64,000 nucleotides of DNA from Bradyrhizobium sp. sBnM-33 (GTDB lineage: Bacteria; Pseudomonadota; Alphaproteobacteria; Rhizobiales; Xanthobacteraceae): the NCBI RefSeq assembly GCF_032917945.1, contig NZ_CP136624.1, forward strand, positions 1,302,001 to 1,366,000, read 5' to 3'. The notes below the pieces were generated by a model. It was given only the letters and a program-made list of their open reading frames with translations. It did no database searches and had not been told where the DNA came from. The first letter of the stretch is position 1; every line of letters begins with the position of its first letter. Made by a program: the position numbers and the translations under genes. Positions 1 to 7,833 of the stretch are shown one piece after another.

Positions 1-87
1 TGATGCAGTCGACCGCGCAAGACGCCGCTTAGCGGGACAAGCGCAAAGACTGCGAAAAGCGGCGTGGGCCCAGGGGAGGAAGTCAGC

Positions 88-1182
88 ATGAAACGGGTAG
101 ATCGCGACGGTGACGCGCTGATGGACCTCAGCATGTCGCGAGTCATGCCATTCATGGTGGCATTACTGTTCATGGGAGCAAGCCACACCGCCTTCGCGGA
201 AGAGCAGCGCAAGCCGCCGAAGCCGCCGATCATCTTGGAATCGACGGGCGCGTATGAAGTGGGCGGCAAGGTCGTTGCCAAGCCCGGCGATCCCGGCCAG
301 ACGCTCTCCTGCGACCATGGTTACATCGAGTACTTCATCCCCGCGAAAAGGCGCAGCGTCGGCCTGATCATGTGGCACAGCTCCAGCACCAAAGTGTGGG
401 AGAACCGCTGGGACGGCGGCGAAGGGTACAAGAGCATCTTCCTGCGCAAGGGCTATCCTGTTTACTTGTGGGACGGCCCGCGCGTCGGCCGCGCGAACTG
501 GAGTTGCGAGCCGATCACCTACACGCCGGATTATTTCGATCAGCGCAACTTTGCCGCCTGGCGTTTCGGTCTGACCTATCTCAGTTGGCATCCGGGCCTG
601 CAGTTTCCGACGGCCGACAAGGAAGCCTGGAATCAGGCGACGCGCGCCCGTTACGACGAGTTCGATACGCTCGAGAATGCAGTGTTGCAGGCGGAGGCCG
701 GCGGCCAGGCGATCGACAAGATCGGTCCCGTCGTTGCCGTCACCAATTCCGCGGGCGGCTGGCGCGCGCTGTTGTCGGCGCTGAAGGCAAAGAGCGACAA
801 CATGAAGGGCATTGTCGCCTACGAAACACCAGGCTTCGTCTTCCCGGTGGGCGAGGGGCCCGAGCCGAAGCCGGATGCGCCGTACGGCCCTAATTCCGTG
901 CCCCTCGTCGAGTTCAAGAAGCTGACCAGGTTTCCGATCCAGATGGTGTTCGGCGATTACACCGACACGCGTCCGATCTGGGTCACCTCGGTCAAGATGG
1001 CGCGGACCTTCTGCGATATCGTCAATCGTCACGGCGGAGATTGCGAGGTCTTGCTGCTGCCCGATGCGGGGCTGCATGGCAACACGCACATCGCCTTTGC
1101 CGATCTCAACAACGAAGCCGTTGCGGACGAACTATCCAAATGGCTGGTCCGCAAGGGCCTGGACAAGTTTGCCGGAGAATAA
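88..1182 (+). CDS. Secreted alpha/beta-hydrolase-like protein
   Basis: The 364-residue product starts at ATG 88, behind GGGGAGGA at 73-80; an upstream in-frame GTG at 64 has no such site. A hydrophobic stretch followed by A-F-A-E looks like a signal peptide, so the protein should be periplasmic or secreted. The motif T-N-S-A-G-G-W fits a serine nucleophile elbow in a variant form, and a late L-H-G-N-T-H segment could supply the histidine. This pattern matches secreted alpha/beta hydrolases found beside Bug transport receptors. A reading frame open from position 2 closes at 89-91 and overlaps the ATG; a stop in another frame lies at 30-32. Either could be the end of an upstream gene. The substrate is unknown; esterase or lactonase activity is only inferred. 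Confidence 0.75.
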   Translation: MKRVDRDGDALMDLSMSRVMPFMVALLFMGASHTAFAEEQRKPPKPPIILESTGAYEVGGKVVAKPGDPGQTLSCDHGYIEYFIPAKRRSVGLIMWHSSSTKVWENRWDGGEGYKSIFLRKGYPVYLWDGPRVGRANWSCEPITYTPDYFDQRNFAAWRFGLTYLSWHPGLQFPTADKEAWNQATRARYDEFDTLENAVLQAEAGGQAIDKIGPVVAVTNSAGGWRALLSALKAKSDNMKGIVAYETPGFVFPVGEGPEPKPDAPYGPNSVPLVEFKKLTRFPIQMVFGDYTDTRPIWVTSVKMARTFCDIVNRHGGDCEVLLLPDAGLHGNTHIAFADLNNEAVADELSKWLVRKGLDKFAGE

Positions 1183-1225
1183 GCGCTGGTGCCACGCGGG
1201 ACCTGCGCACAGCTGGGGAGGAAAC

Positions 1226-2197
1226 ATGCGCCTGCTCTCTTTCGGCCTCATTGGCCTTGCACTTGCCATTGCGCCATGTCACCGCGCCGCGGCCCAGGAG
1301 TGGCCGAACCGACCGGTCACCATGATCGTGCCGTTCCCGGCCGGCGCTGCCGTTGACACGCTGGCGCGCGCCGTGGCCCACACGTTGAGCGAAGATTTCG
1401 GCAAGCAGTTCATCGTCGAAAACCGTGCGGGGGCGGGCGGTAATCTCGGTGGGGCGGCGGTCGCCAAAGCGGCGGCAGACGGCCATACATGGCTGTTCGG
1501 GACGCCGGCGCCGATCGCGCTCAATAAGTTCATGTACAAGGGCCTGGCTTACGATTCGGAGCGAGACTTCACGCCGGTCATACTCGTCGCCAAGTCTCCA
1601 ATGATCATTACGGCGACGCGAGACTTTCCAGCGAAGACGCTTCCCGACCTGATCGCGTACGCCAAACAGAATCCGGGCAAGGTCAATGTCGGCCATCCCG
1701 GAAACGGCACGCTCGGACACATTACCTCGGCATTGATCCAGCAGTTTGCCGGCGTGGAGATGACACATGTACCTTATCGCGGATCCGCGCCGCTGATCAC
1801 GGACCTCTTGGGCGGACAAGTGAACGTCGCGATGGATTTCATGCCGACCTATCTGCCACTGGTGGCCGAGCGCAAGGTCCGCGCGCTTGCCGTGACGACA
1901 AGTCAGCGCGTGGCGCAACTGCCCGATGTACCGACGGTGCAGGAAGCGGGATTCAAGGGATTCGAGGCGACCGCATGGTACGCGATCGTCGCGCCGACCG
2001 GTACACCGCCCGACATCGTTATGAAGGTAAACAAGGCGGTGAACGCCTTCCTGAAGAGCGACAAGGGCAGGACCATCCTCGAACAAAATTCGCTGCACGG
2101 CGTCGGCGGCGCGCCGGAAGACCTCAAGGCGTTTATCGATGGCGAACGCGACAAATGGCGCCCCGTGATCGAGGCGGCAAAGATCGCGATGCAGTAA
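1226..2197 (+). CDS. Bug-family tripartite tricarboxylate transporter substrate-binding protein
   Basis: This 323-residue periplasmic solute receptor starts at ATG 1226 with GGGGAGGA at 1215-1222, 43 bases after the hydrolase. It has a signal peptide (L-L-S-F-G-L-I-G through A-A-A-Q) and then the typical Bug opening W-P-N-R-P-V-T-M-I-V-P-F-P-A-G. Further family hallmarks are the V-E-N-R-A-G-A-G-G-N-L-G segment and V-P-Y-R-G-S-A-P near residue 190. Members bind carboxylic acids. No TctA/TctB membrane partners lie nearby, which is usual for Bug genes. Placed between a secreted hydrolase and an aldehyde dehydrogenase, it probably binds a substrate or product of this catabolic island; the ligand is not predictable from sequence. 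Confidence 0.9.
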   Translation: MRLLSFGLIGLALAIAPCHRAAAQEWPNRPVTMIVPFPAGAAVDTLARAVAHTLSEDFGKQFIVENRAGAGGNLGGAAVAKAAADGHTWLFGTPAPIALNKFMYKGLAYDSERDFTPVILVAKSPMIITATRDFPAKTLPDLIAYAKQNPGKVNVGHPGNGTLGHITSALIQQFAGVEMTHVPYRGSAPLITDLLGGQVNVAMDFMPTYLPLVAERKVRALAVTTSQRVAQLPDVPTVQEAGFKGFEATAWYAIVAPTGTPPDIVMKVNKAVNAFLKSDKGRTILEQNSLHGVGGAPEDLKAFIDGERDKWRPVIEAAKIAMQ

Positions 2198-2199
2198 GC

Positions 2200-2235
2200 G
2201 TCACAGGCGGCAGCAGTGGCATCGGCAAGGCGATG
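2200..2235 (+). pseudogene. Remnant of an SDR gene N-terminus (Rossmann glycine motif)
   Basis: The frame at 2200-2235 reads V-T-G-G-S-S-G-I-G-K-A-M, a near-perfect cofactor-binding motif of a short-chain dehydrogenase. It is cut off on both sides: the frame stops at 2263-2265 and nothing SDR-like follows. It lies directly between the Bug gene stop and the aldehyde dehydrogenase start. Chance occurrence of such a motif in a spacer is very unlikely, so this is probably the relic of a deleted SDR gene. Confidence 0.5.
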
Positions 2236-2252
2236 GGCATGAAAAGAGAACA

Positions 2253-3671
2253 ATGGAAAAACTGAAACTCTATATCGACGGCGACTGGGTCGATCCGGCC
2301 GCGCCGTCAACGCTTGGAATCGTCAATCCTGCAACCGAGGAAACCTTTGCGCGCATCAGCTTGGGTTCAGGGGCCGATGTGGACCGGGCCGCCAAGGCAG
2401 CGCGCCGCGCCTTCGCGACCTATGCCGAGACGGGTATCGAAGAACGCCTGTCCTGGCTACAGAAGATCATCGAGGGTTTCAGAACGCGCCTGCCGGAACT
2501 GGCGCGGATGATGACGCTCGAAATGGGCGCACCGATCACGTTTGCGACCGAACGTCAGGCCACGGTCGCGCTGTTTCATTTCGAGGAAGCGGCGCGTGTG
2601 CTTGCGCAATACAAGTTTGAGGAGCGGATGGGGAACGGGATCATCCGCCGCGAACCGATTGGCGTCTGTGGACTGATCACGCCGTGGAATTGGCCGCTGA
2701 ACCAGGTTGCCTCCAAAGTCGCGCCGGCGCTCGCAACCGGCTGCACGGTCGTCCTGAAACCCAGCGAGATCGCGCCGCTCAGCGCGATGCTGTTCGCGGA
2801 GATCGTCGACGCCGCTGGCGTGCCGGCGGGCGTCTTCAATCTCGTCAACGGCGATGGTCCCATAGTGGGCCAGGCGATCGCCGCCCATCCCGAGATCGAC
2901 ATGGTGTCTTTCACGGGATCCACGGCGGCTGGCGTAAGAGTGGCCAAGCTTGCGGCTGATACGGTCAAGCGCGTTGCGCAAGAGCTCGGCGGCAAGTCGG
3001 CCAATATCATCCTTGCCGATGCCGATCTGAAAGCGGCTGTGATGCAGGGCGTTCACGCCTGTTACACCAACGGCGGCCAGAACTGCCAATCTCCCACGCG
3101 CATGCTGATTCCGCGCGCGCAGCGGGACGCGGCATTCGAGGCGGCGCGCGAGGCGGTCGACAGCATTCGACCCGGAGACCCGCTCGACCCCGCATCCACC
3201 ATGGGGCCGCTGGTGAGTCAGACGCAGTTTCAGAAAGTTCAGGACCTTATTCAATCCGGCATCGATGAGGGGGCGACGCTGGTGGCCGGCGGAACGGGTC
3301 GGCCTGCGGAAATCAACCGCGGATACTATGTTCGCCCGACCGTCTTCGGGGATGTGACGCCGCAAATGAGGATTGCGCGTGAGGAAATCTTCGGCCCCGT
3401 GCTGTCAATCATGAGCTATGATAGCGAGGATGAGGCAATCGAAATCGCCAATGACACGCCGTTCGGTTTGGCAGGCTTCGTGCAGTCTAGGGATGTGGAC
3501 CGCGCTCGCGCCGTCGCCAACCGTATCCGCGCAGGGCGCGTTTACCTCAACGGTGCTCCTTTCGACCGCAGCCTGCCGTTTGGCGGCTACAAGCAGTCCG
3601 GCAATGGGCGCGAATTCGGAATCTTCGGGTTTGAAGAATATCTCGAGGTGAAGGCGATACTCGGCCCCTGA
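2253..3671 (+). CDS. NAD(P)-dependent aldehyde dehydrogenase
   Basis: The 472-residue protein has full family length. It oxidises an aldehyde to a carboxylate with NAD(P). The oxyanion asparagine lies in T-P-W-N-W-P, the general base is Glu244 in Q-E-L-G-G-K, and the nucleophile is Cys278 in N-G-G-Q-N-C-Q. The C-terminal P-F-G-G-Y-K-Q-S-G-N-G-R-E motif is intact. The start ATG 2253 follows AAGAGAA. It ends 78 bases from the convergent MarR gene. The substrate is not evident; an aromatic aldehyde or a semialdehyde from the neighbouring pathway is plausible. Confidence 0.93.
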   Translation: MEKLKLYIDGDWVDPAAPSTLGIVNPATEETFARISLGSGADVDRAAKAARRAFATYAETGIEERLSWLQKIIEGFRTRLPELARMMTLEMGAPITFATERQATVALFHFEEAARVLAQYKFEERMGNGIIRREPIGVCGLITPWNWPLNQVASKVAPALATGCTVVLKPSEIAPLSAMLFAEIVDAAGVPAGVFNLVNGDGPIVGQAIAAHPEIDMVSFTGSTAAGVRVAKLAADTVKRVAQELGGKSANIILADADLKAAVMQGVHACYTNGGQNCQSPTRMLIPRAQRDAAFEAAREAVDSIRPGDPLDPASTMGPLVSQTQFQKVQDLIQSGIDEGATLVAGGTGRPAEINRGYYVRPTVFGDVTPQMRIAREEIFGPVLSIMSYDSEDEAIEIANDTPFGLAGFVQSRDVDRARAVANRIRAGRVYLNGAPFDRSLPFGGYKQSGNGREFGIFGFEEYLEVKAILGP

Positions 3672-3749
3672 GATCGGTGGGAGCACCGTACGATGGTCGA
3701 GCAAGGGACATTATCATATCACTTGGCGGATAGCCGCCCGACGTCCGCG

Positions 3750-4277
3750 TCAGGCGTGCTTGTCGAGGCGGCGCTTGAGCAGGGTCAAGTGTTGCAGCAG
3801 GTCCGATTGCGCGACGGGTGACAGCTCGCCGATCAGGGCGATCACCCATTCCTCGTGCCGGCGTGCCATCCGGCCGAATTCCTTTGCGCCTTCCTGCGAG
3901 AGGCGCAGGCGGAAGGTGCGGCGGTCTTCGGAATCGACTTCTCGATGGATAAAGCCGTCGGCTTCCAGCTTCTGAACGAGCGCGGTGATGGCGCCGTTCG
4001 AGACCATCAAGAGCTCGGAGACTTCGGACATGGTCGCGCCTGCAGGTTTGCGTGCGAGCTGTGCCAAAAGGTCGAAGCGAGCCAGCGTGGTGTTGAACTC
4101 CTTGCGCAGCCGGGCATTTAGCGCCTTCTCGATCCGGGTAGAGCAGGAAAGCAGCCGTAGCCAAATGCGCAATTCGAGATGCGCGCCGTCGGATTCGTGC
4201 CCTGGCTCGACCGGCTGCATGCGCGCGCCCTTGGGGGATCGAGCCTTTCGTTTGACCGTGGCGTCCATGGCTGGCAT
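3750..4277 (-). CDS. MarR-family transcriptional regulator (last gene of the dioxygenase operon)
   Basis: The 175-residue protein has a winged-helix MarR core at roughly residues 35-165, with S-E-L-L-M-V-S-N-G-A-I-T-A-L-V-Q-K-L as recognition helix region and D-S-E-D-R-R-T-F in the wing. MarR proteins usually repress catabolic genes and release DNA on binding an aromatic ligand or its CoA ester. It is the seventh and last gene of the minus-strand operon, 11 bases after the SDR stop, so it probably autoregulates the operon from the 11.6 kb promoter region. An alternative start three codons inside (4268) is possible. A second MarR gene lies at 33650-34159. Confidence 0.92.
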   Translation of the reverse strand: MPAMDATVKRKARSPKGARMQPVEPGHESDGAHLELRIWLRLLSCSTRIEKALNARLRKEFNTTLARFDLLAQLARKPAGATMSEVSELLMVSNGAITALVQKLEADGFIHREVDSEDRRTFRLRLSQEGAKEFGRMARRHEEWVIALIGELSPVAQSDLLQHLTLLKRRLDKHA

Positions 4278-4288
4278 CTCACCCCGAG

Positions 4289-5023
4289 CTAGATGGAAAT
4301 CGACCCGATGCTGGCTCCGCCGCAGACGTAAAGCGTCTGTCCGGTGATGAAGTCGGCATCCGGTGAACTGAAGAAACTGACCGCGCGGGCGACGTCGGTG
4401 GATTTGCCGAGCCGGCCGAGCGGAATTGATTGCGCCAATTTTTTCGCGCGTTCGGATTCCGGAGACATCACGCTCTCGAACATCTCGGTATCGCCGATCG
4501 GGCCCGGCGCGACGACGTTGACGGTGATCCCGAACGGAGCGAGCTCGAGTGCCCAGGTCCGCGCCATGCCGATGATGCCGGCCTTGGTGGCCGAATAGAC
4601 CGTGCGGGTGGCGGCGCCGAGCGCGGCGCGGGAGGACAGTAGCACGATGCGGCCAAAACGGGCTTGCTTCATGTTCGGCAGTGCCGCCTGCACCAGCGCG
4701 ATTCCCGCGCCGAAATGGAGCTGTGCCAAGGCGCCGACGTCCTCGTCATCGACCTCTTCCAGCGGCTTTGCGCGAATCGCGCCGGCATTGTGCACGACAT
4801 GAGTGATAGCAACCTTGACGGCGATTTCTGCCGCCGCCTGGCGTGTCGCAGCCGCATCGAGCAGGTCGACCTCGCGAGAGGAGAGTTTTGGATGGCTCCA
4901 GTCCGGCTTGCGCCGCGACAGCGAGATCACGTCATATCCTTCCGCAAGGAGGCCGCGCGCGATCGCAGCGCCAATGCCGGTGTTACCGCCGCTCACGATC
5001 GCCGTGTGATGGGACACGTTCAT
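4289..5023 (-). CDS. Short-chain dehydrogenase/reductase (SDR)
   Basis: This is a 244-residue classical SDR. The cofactor motif S-G-G-N-T-G-I-G-A-A is at the N-terminus, N-A-G sits mid-protein, and the catalytic S-S-R followed by Y-S-A-T-K (YxxxK) is intact. The P-G-P-I-G-D-T-E segment is typical of the class. GGAAGG lies directly before the ATG, and the gene is 6 bases after the dioxygenase beta stop, so it is translated as part of the operon. In Rieske dioxygenase operons an SDR commonly re-aromatises a cis-diol or oxidises a hydroxylated product. That role is inferred here from position. Confidence 0.9.
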   Translation of the reverse strand: MNVSHHTAIVSGGNTGIGAAIARGLLAEGYDVISLSRRKPDWSHPKLSSREVDLLDAAATRQAAAEIAVKVAITHVVHNAGAIRAKPLEEVDDEDVGALAQLHFGAGIALVQAALPNMKQARFGRIVLLSSRAALGAATRTVYSATKAGIIGMARTWALELAPFGITVNVVAPGPIGDTEMFESVMSPESERAKKLAQSIPLGRLGKSTDVARAVSFFSSPDADFITGQTLYVCGGASIGSISI

Positions 5024-5029
5024 CCTTCC

Positions 5030-5542
5030 TCACATGAAGAGCTGGATGTTGCCGAAGGCAGCATCGCAATTGATCAGGTCGACGCGCTTGAGCTTGATTT
5101 TCAGCCTGCCGTTCTCGACGCTGAGATGATGCGTAGCCCACGCTGCAAAGAGTGTCTGCTCGTCCATCCGGGTCTCGATATAGTGCATCGGGGTCCAGGT
5201 GACATAACTGTTGGCGGTGGGATCGCGCGAATCGACCTGCGGCGTCTGCAGCACATGATGGCAGCGGCTCTTCGGCTTCTGGCTGAACGTCCGCGCGCCC
5301 TTGAGCCGTTCGACCCGGATCGAGAGCAAGAGCTTGTCCTCATACATCAGCGAGCAGGTCAGCCGCGGATCGGTTTGATTCCATTCCAGCGGCATCCAGT
5401 AGAAAGCGTCGTTGGCGTAGAGATCGAGCCATTCGTCGAAGCGCTGCTGATCGATCAGCCGCGCCTCGCGGACGACGAAGTCAATCAGTTCCTGATCGGT
5501 GGGAGTCGCATTCTTGAGGGGAGCCTCGGCGAGCATGCTCAT
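5030..5542 (-). CDS. Aromatic-ring-hydroxylating dioxygenase, beta subunit
   Basis: The 170-residue protein belongs to the SnoaL-like ring-hydroxylase beta family; D-E-W-L-D-L-Y-A-N-D-A-F-Y-W-M-P-L is the characteristic opening. The beta subunit has a structural role in the alpha3beta3 oxygenase. It starts one base after the stop of the alpha subunit gene, so the two should be translationally coupled. A second possible start lies two codons inside (5536). Length and order (alpha then beta) are standard. Confidence 0.92.
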   Translation of the reverse strand: MSMLAEAPLKNATPTDQELIDFVVREARLIDQQRFDEWLDLYANDAFYWMPLEWNQTDPRLTCSLMYEDKLLLSIRVERLKGARTFSQKPKSRCHHVLQTPQVDSRDPTANSYVTWTPMHYIETRMDEQTLFAAWATHHLSVENGRLKIKLKRVDLINCDAAFGNIQLFM

Positions 5543-5543
5543 G

Positions 5544-6857
5544 TCACATCCCCATCGTCATGAACTTGGTCCAGGCCCGGAACTGGTGACGCATCGGCCA
5601 CTCGCTGGTGCCGTTGACCGCCACGTTGGTCTGCCCGGCTTCGTCGGGGCTGTAGAGGCGCTGGAGGTTCACCCACTCGTTACCGTTCGAGTGCAGGCCC
5701 TCCTGAGCGCGTTCATACATTTCGAGGTCGTCATGGCCGACGATCGAGGTTGGCGCATTGATGAGCCGGTTGTACATCAGCGTGCGCTCGAGCAGCATGT
5801 CGGGCGCATCGACGAGCTGGAACGTCCAGGATTCGACCAGCGTCTTGTTGGCCGCGATCGGCTTGAAGTGCCGCAACAACTGAATCGGACCCTTGATCAT
5901 GATGTTGGGGAAGTAGACCGTGTTGTGCCGGTTTTCGCCGAGGATCGCCTTGGCGCGGTCCTCGCCATAGGCGGCCGTCATCTTCTCGAAATAGCCCGGC
6001 ACCGCCGAATAATCAGAATGGATCGAATGGTGCACGCCGGTGTGGCCATGCCCATTGTCCCAGATCCGGATGCCCATGTTCTCGAAGAACTCGTAGGGGC
6101 TCATGAAAGGGGCGATGATCTCGACCGCCATCGGTTTCTTGGTGCCGGGCGGCGCCTTCTTCCAGACCTCGACCACGGTCCCCGCGGAGGACTCGTGCGC
6201 TACCATCGGATGGCAGGTGTCGGTCTGGTTTTCCACCAGCATCTTCCAATTGCAATTGTGCATGTAACGCAGCACGCCGCCGGCAACCTTGAGCTGACCG
6301 ACCGGTGAGCGGTCGATCATGTTGTCGAAGCTCGATAGGCTCTCGCCGAAGAACTCCTCGAAATCGAGGCCGCCGTCATTGATCTTGGCGAACACGAAGC
6401 CGCGGTAGTTGCGGACATGGCGCACCGGCGCCATGCCGCTCGCCGCATGGCTCTGTTCGAAGCCGGTGTTCTCGTAGCCCTTCTTCAGGGGAATCGCGAG
6501 CAGCGAGCCGTCGGTCCTGAAGCTCCAGGCATGATAGGGGCAGCGGAAGAACTTTCCGGCATTGCCGCAGGTCTCTGACGTGATGCGCGTGCCCTTATGC
6601 GGGCAGCGATTGTGCAGCACTTTTACCGTCCCGTCGGTGTGGCGGACCAGCAGGACAGGTTGCGTGCCGATTGTGGTGCCAAAATAGTCGCCGGGATTGG
6701 GCACCTGGCTGTCATGGCCGACATAGACCCAGCTATTCGGGAACATATGCTCCATCTCGAGCTGGAACACTTCCTCGCTGACATAGACGTCGCGGTGAAC
6801 CTCCTGGTCGCGGACCAGGGCGCGAATTGCCGCGACGTTGCCGGCATATCGGGTCAT
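5544..6857 (-). CDS. Rieske aromatic-ring-hydroxylating dioxygenase, alpha subunit
   Basis: The 437-residue protein is the catalytic subunit inserting O2 into an aromatic ring. The Rieske cluster ligands are Cys85-P-His87 and Cys106-P-Y-His109. The mononuclear iron site is Asp213, His216 and His221 in E-N-Q-T-D-T-C-H-P-M-V-A-H. I place the start at ATG 6857 because AAGGAGG lies just upstream; a GTG at 6872 would put that site inside the gene and overlap the reductase. Together with the beta subunit and the adjacent reductase this makes a two-component oxygenase; no separate ferredoxin gene is present. The substrate is unknown. Pairing with an indolepyruvate oxidoreductase points to an indolic or aryl-acid substrate. 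Confidence 0.95.
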   Translation of the reverse strand: MTRYAGNVAAIRALVRDQEVHRDVYVSEEVFQLEMEHMFPNSWVYVGHDSQVPNPGDYFGTTIGTQPVLLVRHTDGTVKVLHNRCPHKGTRITSETCGNAGKFFRCPYHAWSFRTDGSLLAIPLKKGYENTGFEQSHAASGMAPVRHVRNYRGFVFAKINDGGLDFEEFFGESLSSFDNMIDRSPVGQLKVAGGVLRYMHNCNWKMLVENQTDTCHPMVAHESSAGTVVEVWKKAPPGTKKPMAVEIIAPFMSPYEFFENMGIRIWDNGHGHTGVHHSIHSDYSAVPGYFEKMTAAYGEDRAKAILGENRHNTVYFPNIMIKGPIQLLRHFKPIAANKTLVESWTFQLVDAPDMLLERTLMYNRLINAPTSIVGHDDLEMYERAQEGLHSNGNEWVNLQRLYSPDEAGQTNVAVNGTSEWPMRHQFRAWTKFMTMGM

Positions 6858-6868
6858 GCGTTCCTCCT

Positions 6869-7831
6869 TCACAGGTCGAGCACGAGTCGCTTGGTTTTTG
6901 CGCGCGAAATGCAGATCTGCATCACCTTGTTCGAGGCCTTCTCGCTTTCACTCAAGATGTAGTCGCGATGATCGGGAATGCCCGCGATCACCGTGGTTTG
7001 GCAGATGCCGCAATCGCCGCGCTTGCAGTCATGCATTGGGTCTTCGCCGGCCTCGAGCAGCACGTCGAGGATGGTCTTGCCGGCGGGAATGTCATAGACG
7101 CGCCCGCTGCTCTTGAGTTCGACCTCGAAAGCGGAGTCCCCGGACTTCTCTTCGGGCGCAGTGAAGATTTCGAAATGCAGCCGCCCTTGCGGCCAGTTCA
7201 TCCGCTTCGCCAGCGCGATGGCTGCTTCGATCATCGGCAGCGGTCCGCAGAGATACAGCGGCACGTCAGGTGCGAGCCGGCTCATCAAGCCCTCAAGGTC
7301 GAAGAAGCAACCGGCTTCGTCGTCGGTGTGGATGGTCGCGCTTTCGCTGGCCAGCCGCTCGATTTCGCCGAGAAAGGCGAGTTCGCTACGGCTGCGGCCG
7401 GCATAATAGAACGAGAACGGCCGCTTCGCCGCGTTCAATTCACAGGCCATTGTGAGCAGCGGCGTCACGCCGATGCCGCCCGCGACAAGTGCGACTTCTC
7501 CCGCACCCGCGCCGAGCGGAAAATTGTTCGCTGGCGGCGAGATTATCAGGCGATCGCCGGTCTTGAGGCCATGCATAAAGCTGGAGCCGCCGTGGCTCTT
7601 GCTTTCCTGCAACACGGCGATGCGATAGGCGGTCGGATGTTCGGCCGCGCGCGGCGACGCCGTTTCGATCAGCGAATAGGAGCGACGGCCGACATCAGGC
7701 AGGTGGACGTCGATATGAGCGCCCGCGGCCCAGCCCGGCATCGGCGCGCCGTTGGCGCGCGCAAGCACGAATTCGCGAATGCGCGGCGTGAGCGCCTCGG
7801 CCTTCGACACCACCACTTCGAATCGATCCAT
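6869..7831 (-). CDS. FAD/2Fe-2S reductase component of the ring-hydroxylating oxygenase
   Basis: The 320-residue protein is of the phthalate dioxygenase reductase/VanB type, passing electrons from NAD(P)H to the Rieske oxygenase. The flavin domain motif R-S-Y-S-L is near residue 50. The pyridine nucleotide motif G-G-I-G-V-T-P-L-L lies near residue 120. A plant-type 2Fe-2S domain sits at the C-terminus (C-K-R-G-D-C-G-I-C, with a fourth Cys in M-Q-I-C). This domain order (FAD, NAD, FeS) explains the absence of a separate ferredoxin. It lies 2 bases after the upstream oxidoreductase gene and 11 bases before the dioxygenase alpha start. Confidence 0.93.
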   Translation of the reverse strand: MDRFEVVVSKAEALTPRIREFVLARANGAPMPGWAAGAHIDVHLPDVGRRSYSLIETASPRAAEHPTAYRIAVLQESKSHGGSSFMHGLKTGDRLIISPPANNFPLGAGAGEVALVAGGIGVTPLLTMACELNAAKRPFSFYYAGRSRSELAFLGEIERLASESATIHTDDEAGCFFDLEGLMSRLAPDVPLYLCGPLPMIEAAIALAKRMNWPQGRLHFEIFTAPEEKSGDSAFEVELKSSGRVYDIPAGKTILDVLLEAGEDPMHDCKRGDCGICQTTVIAGIPDHRDYILSESEKASNKVMQICISRAKTKRLVLDL

Positions 7832-7833
7832 CC

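Noticed and set aside
163..1089. Long minus-strand open frame opposite the first hydrolase gene
   Set aside because: It is a high-GC antisense shadow: no ribosome-binding site, no recognised motif, arginine-rich composition, while the plus strand carries a clear signal peptide and hydrolase motifs. The same holds for many other antisense frames in the window.
3672..3749. A+T-rich partly symmetric stretch near 3704-3723 between convergent genes
   Set aside because: The arms are only four bases long and there is no promoter to control at this site; probably chance.
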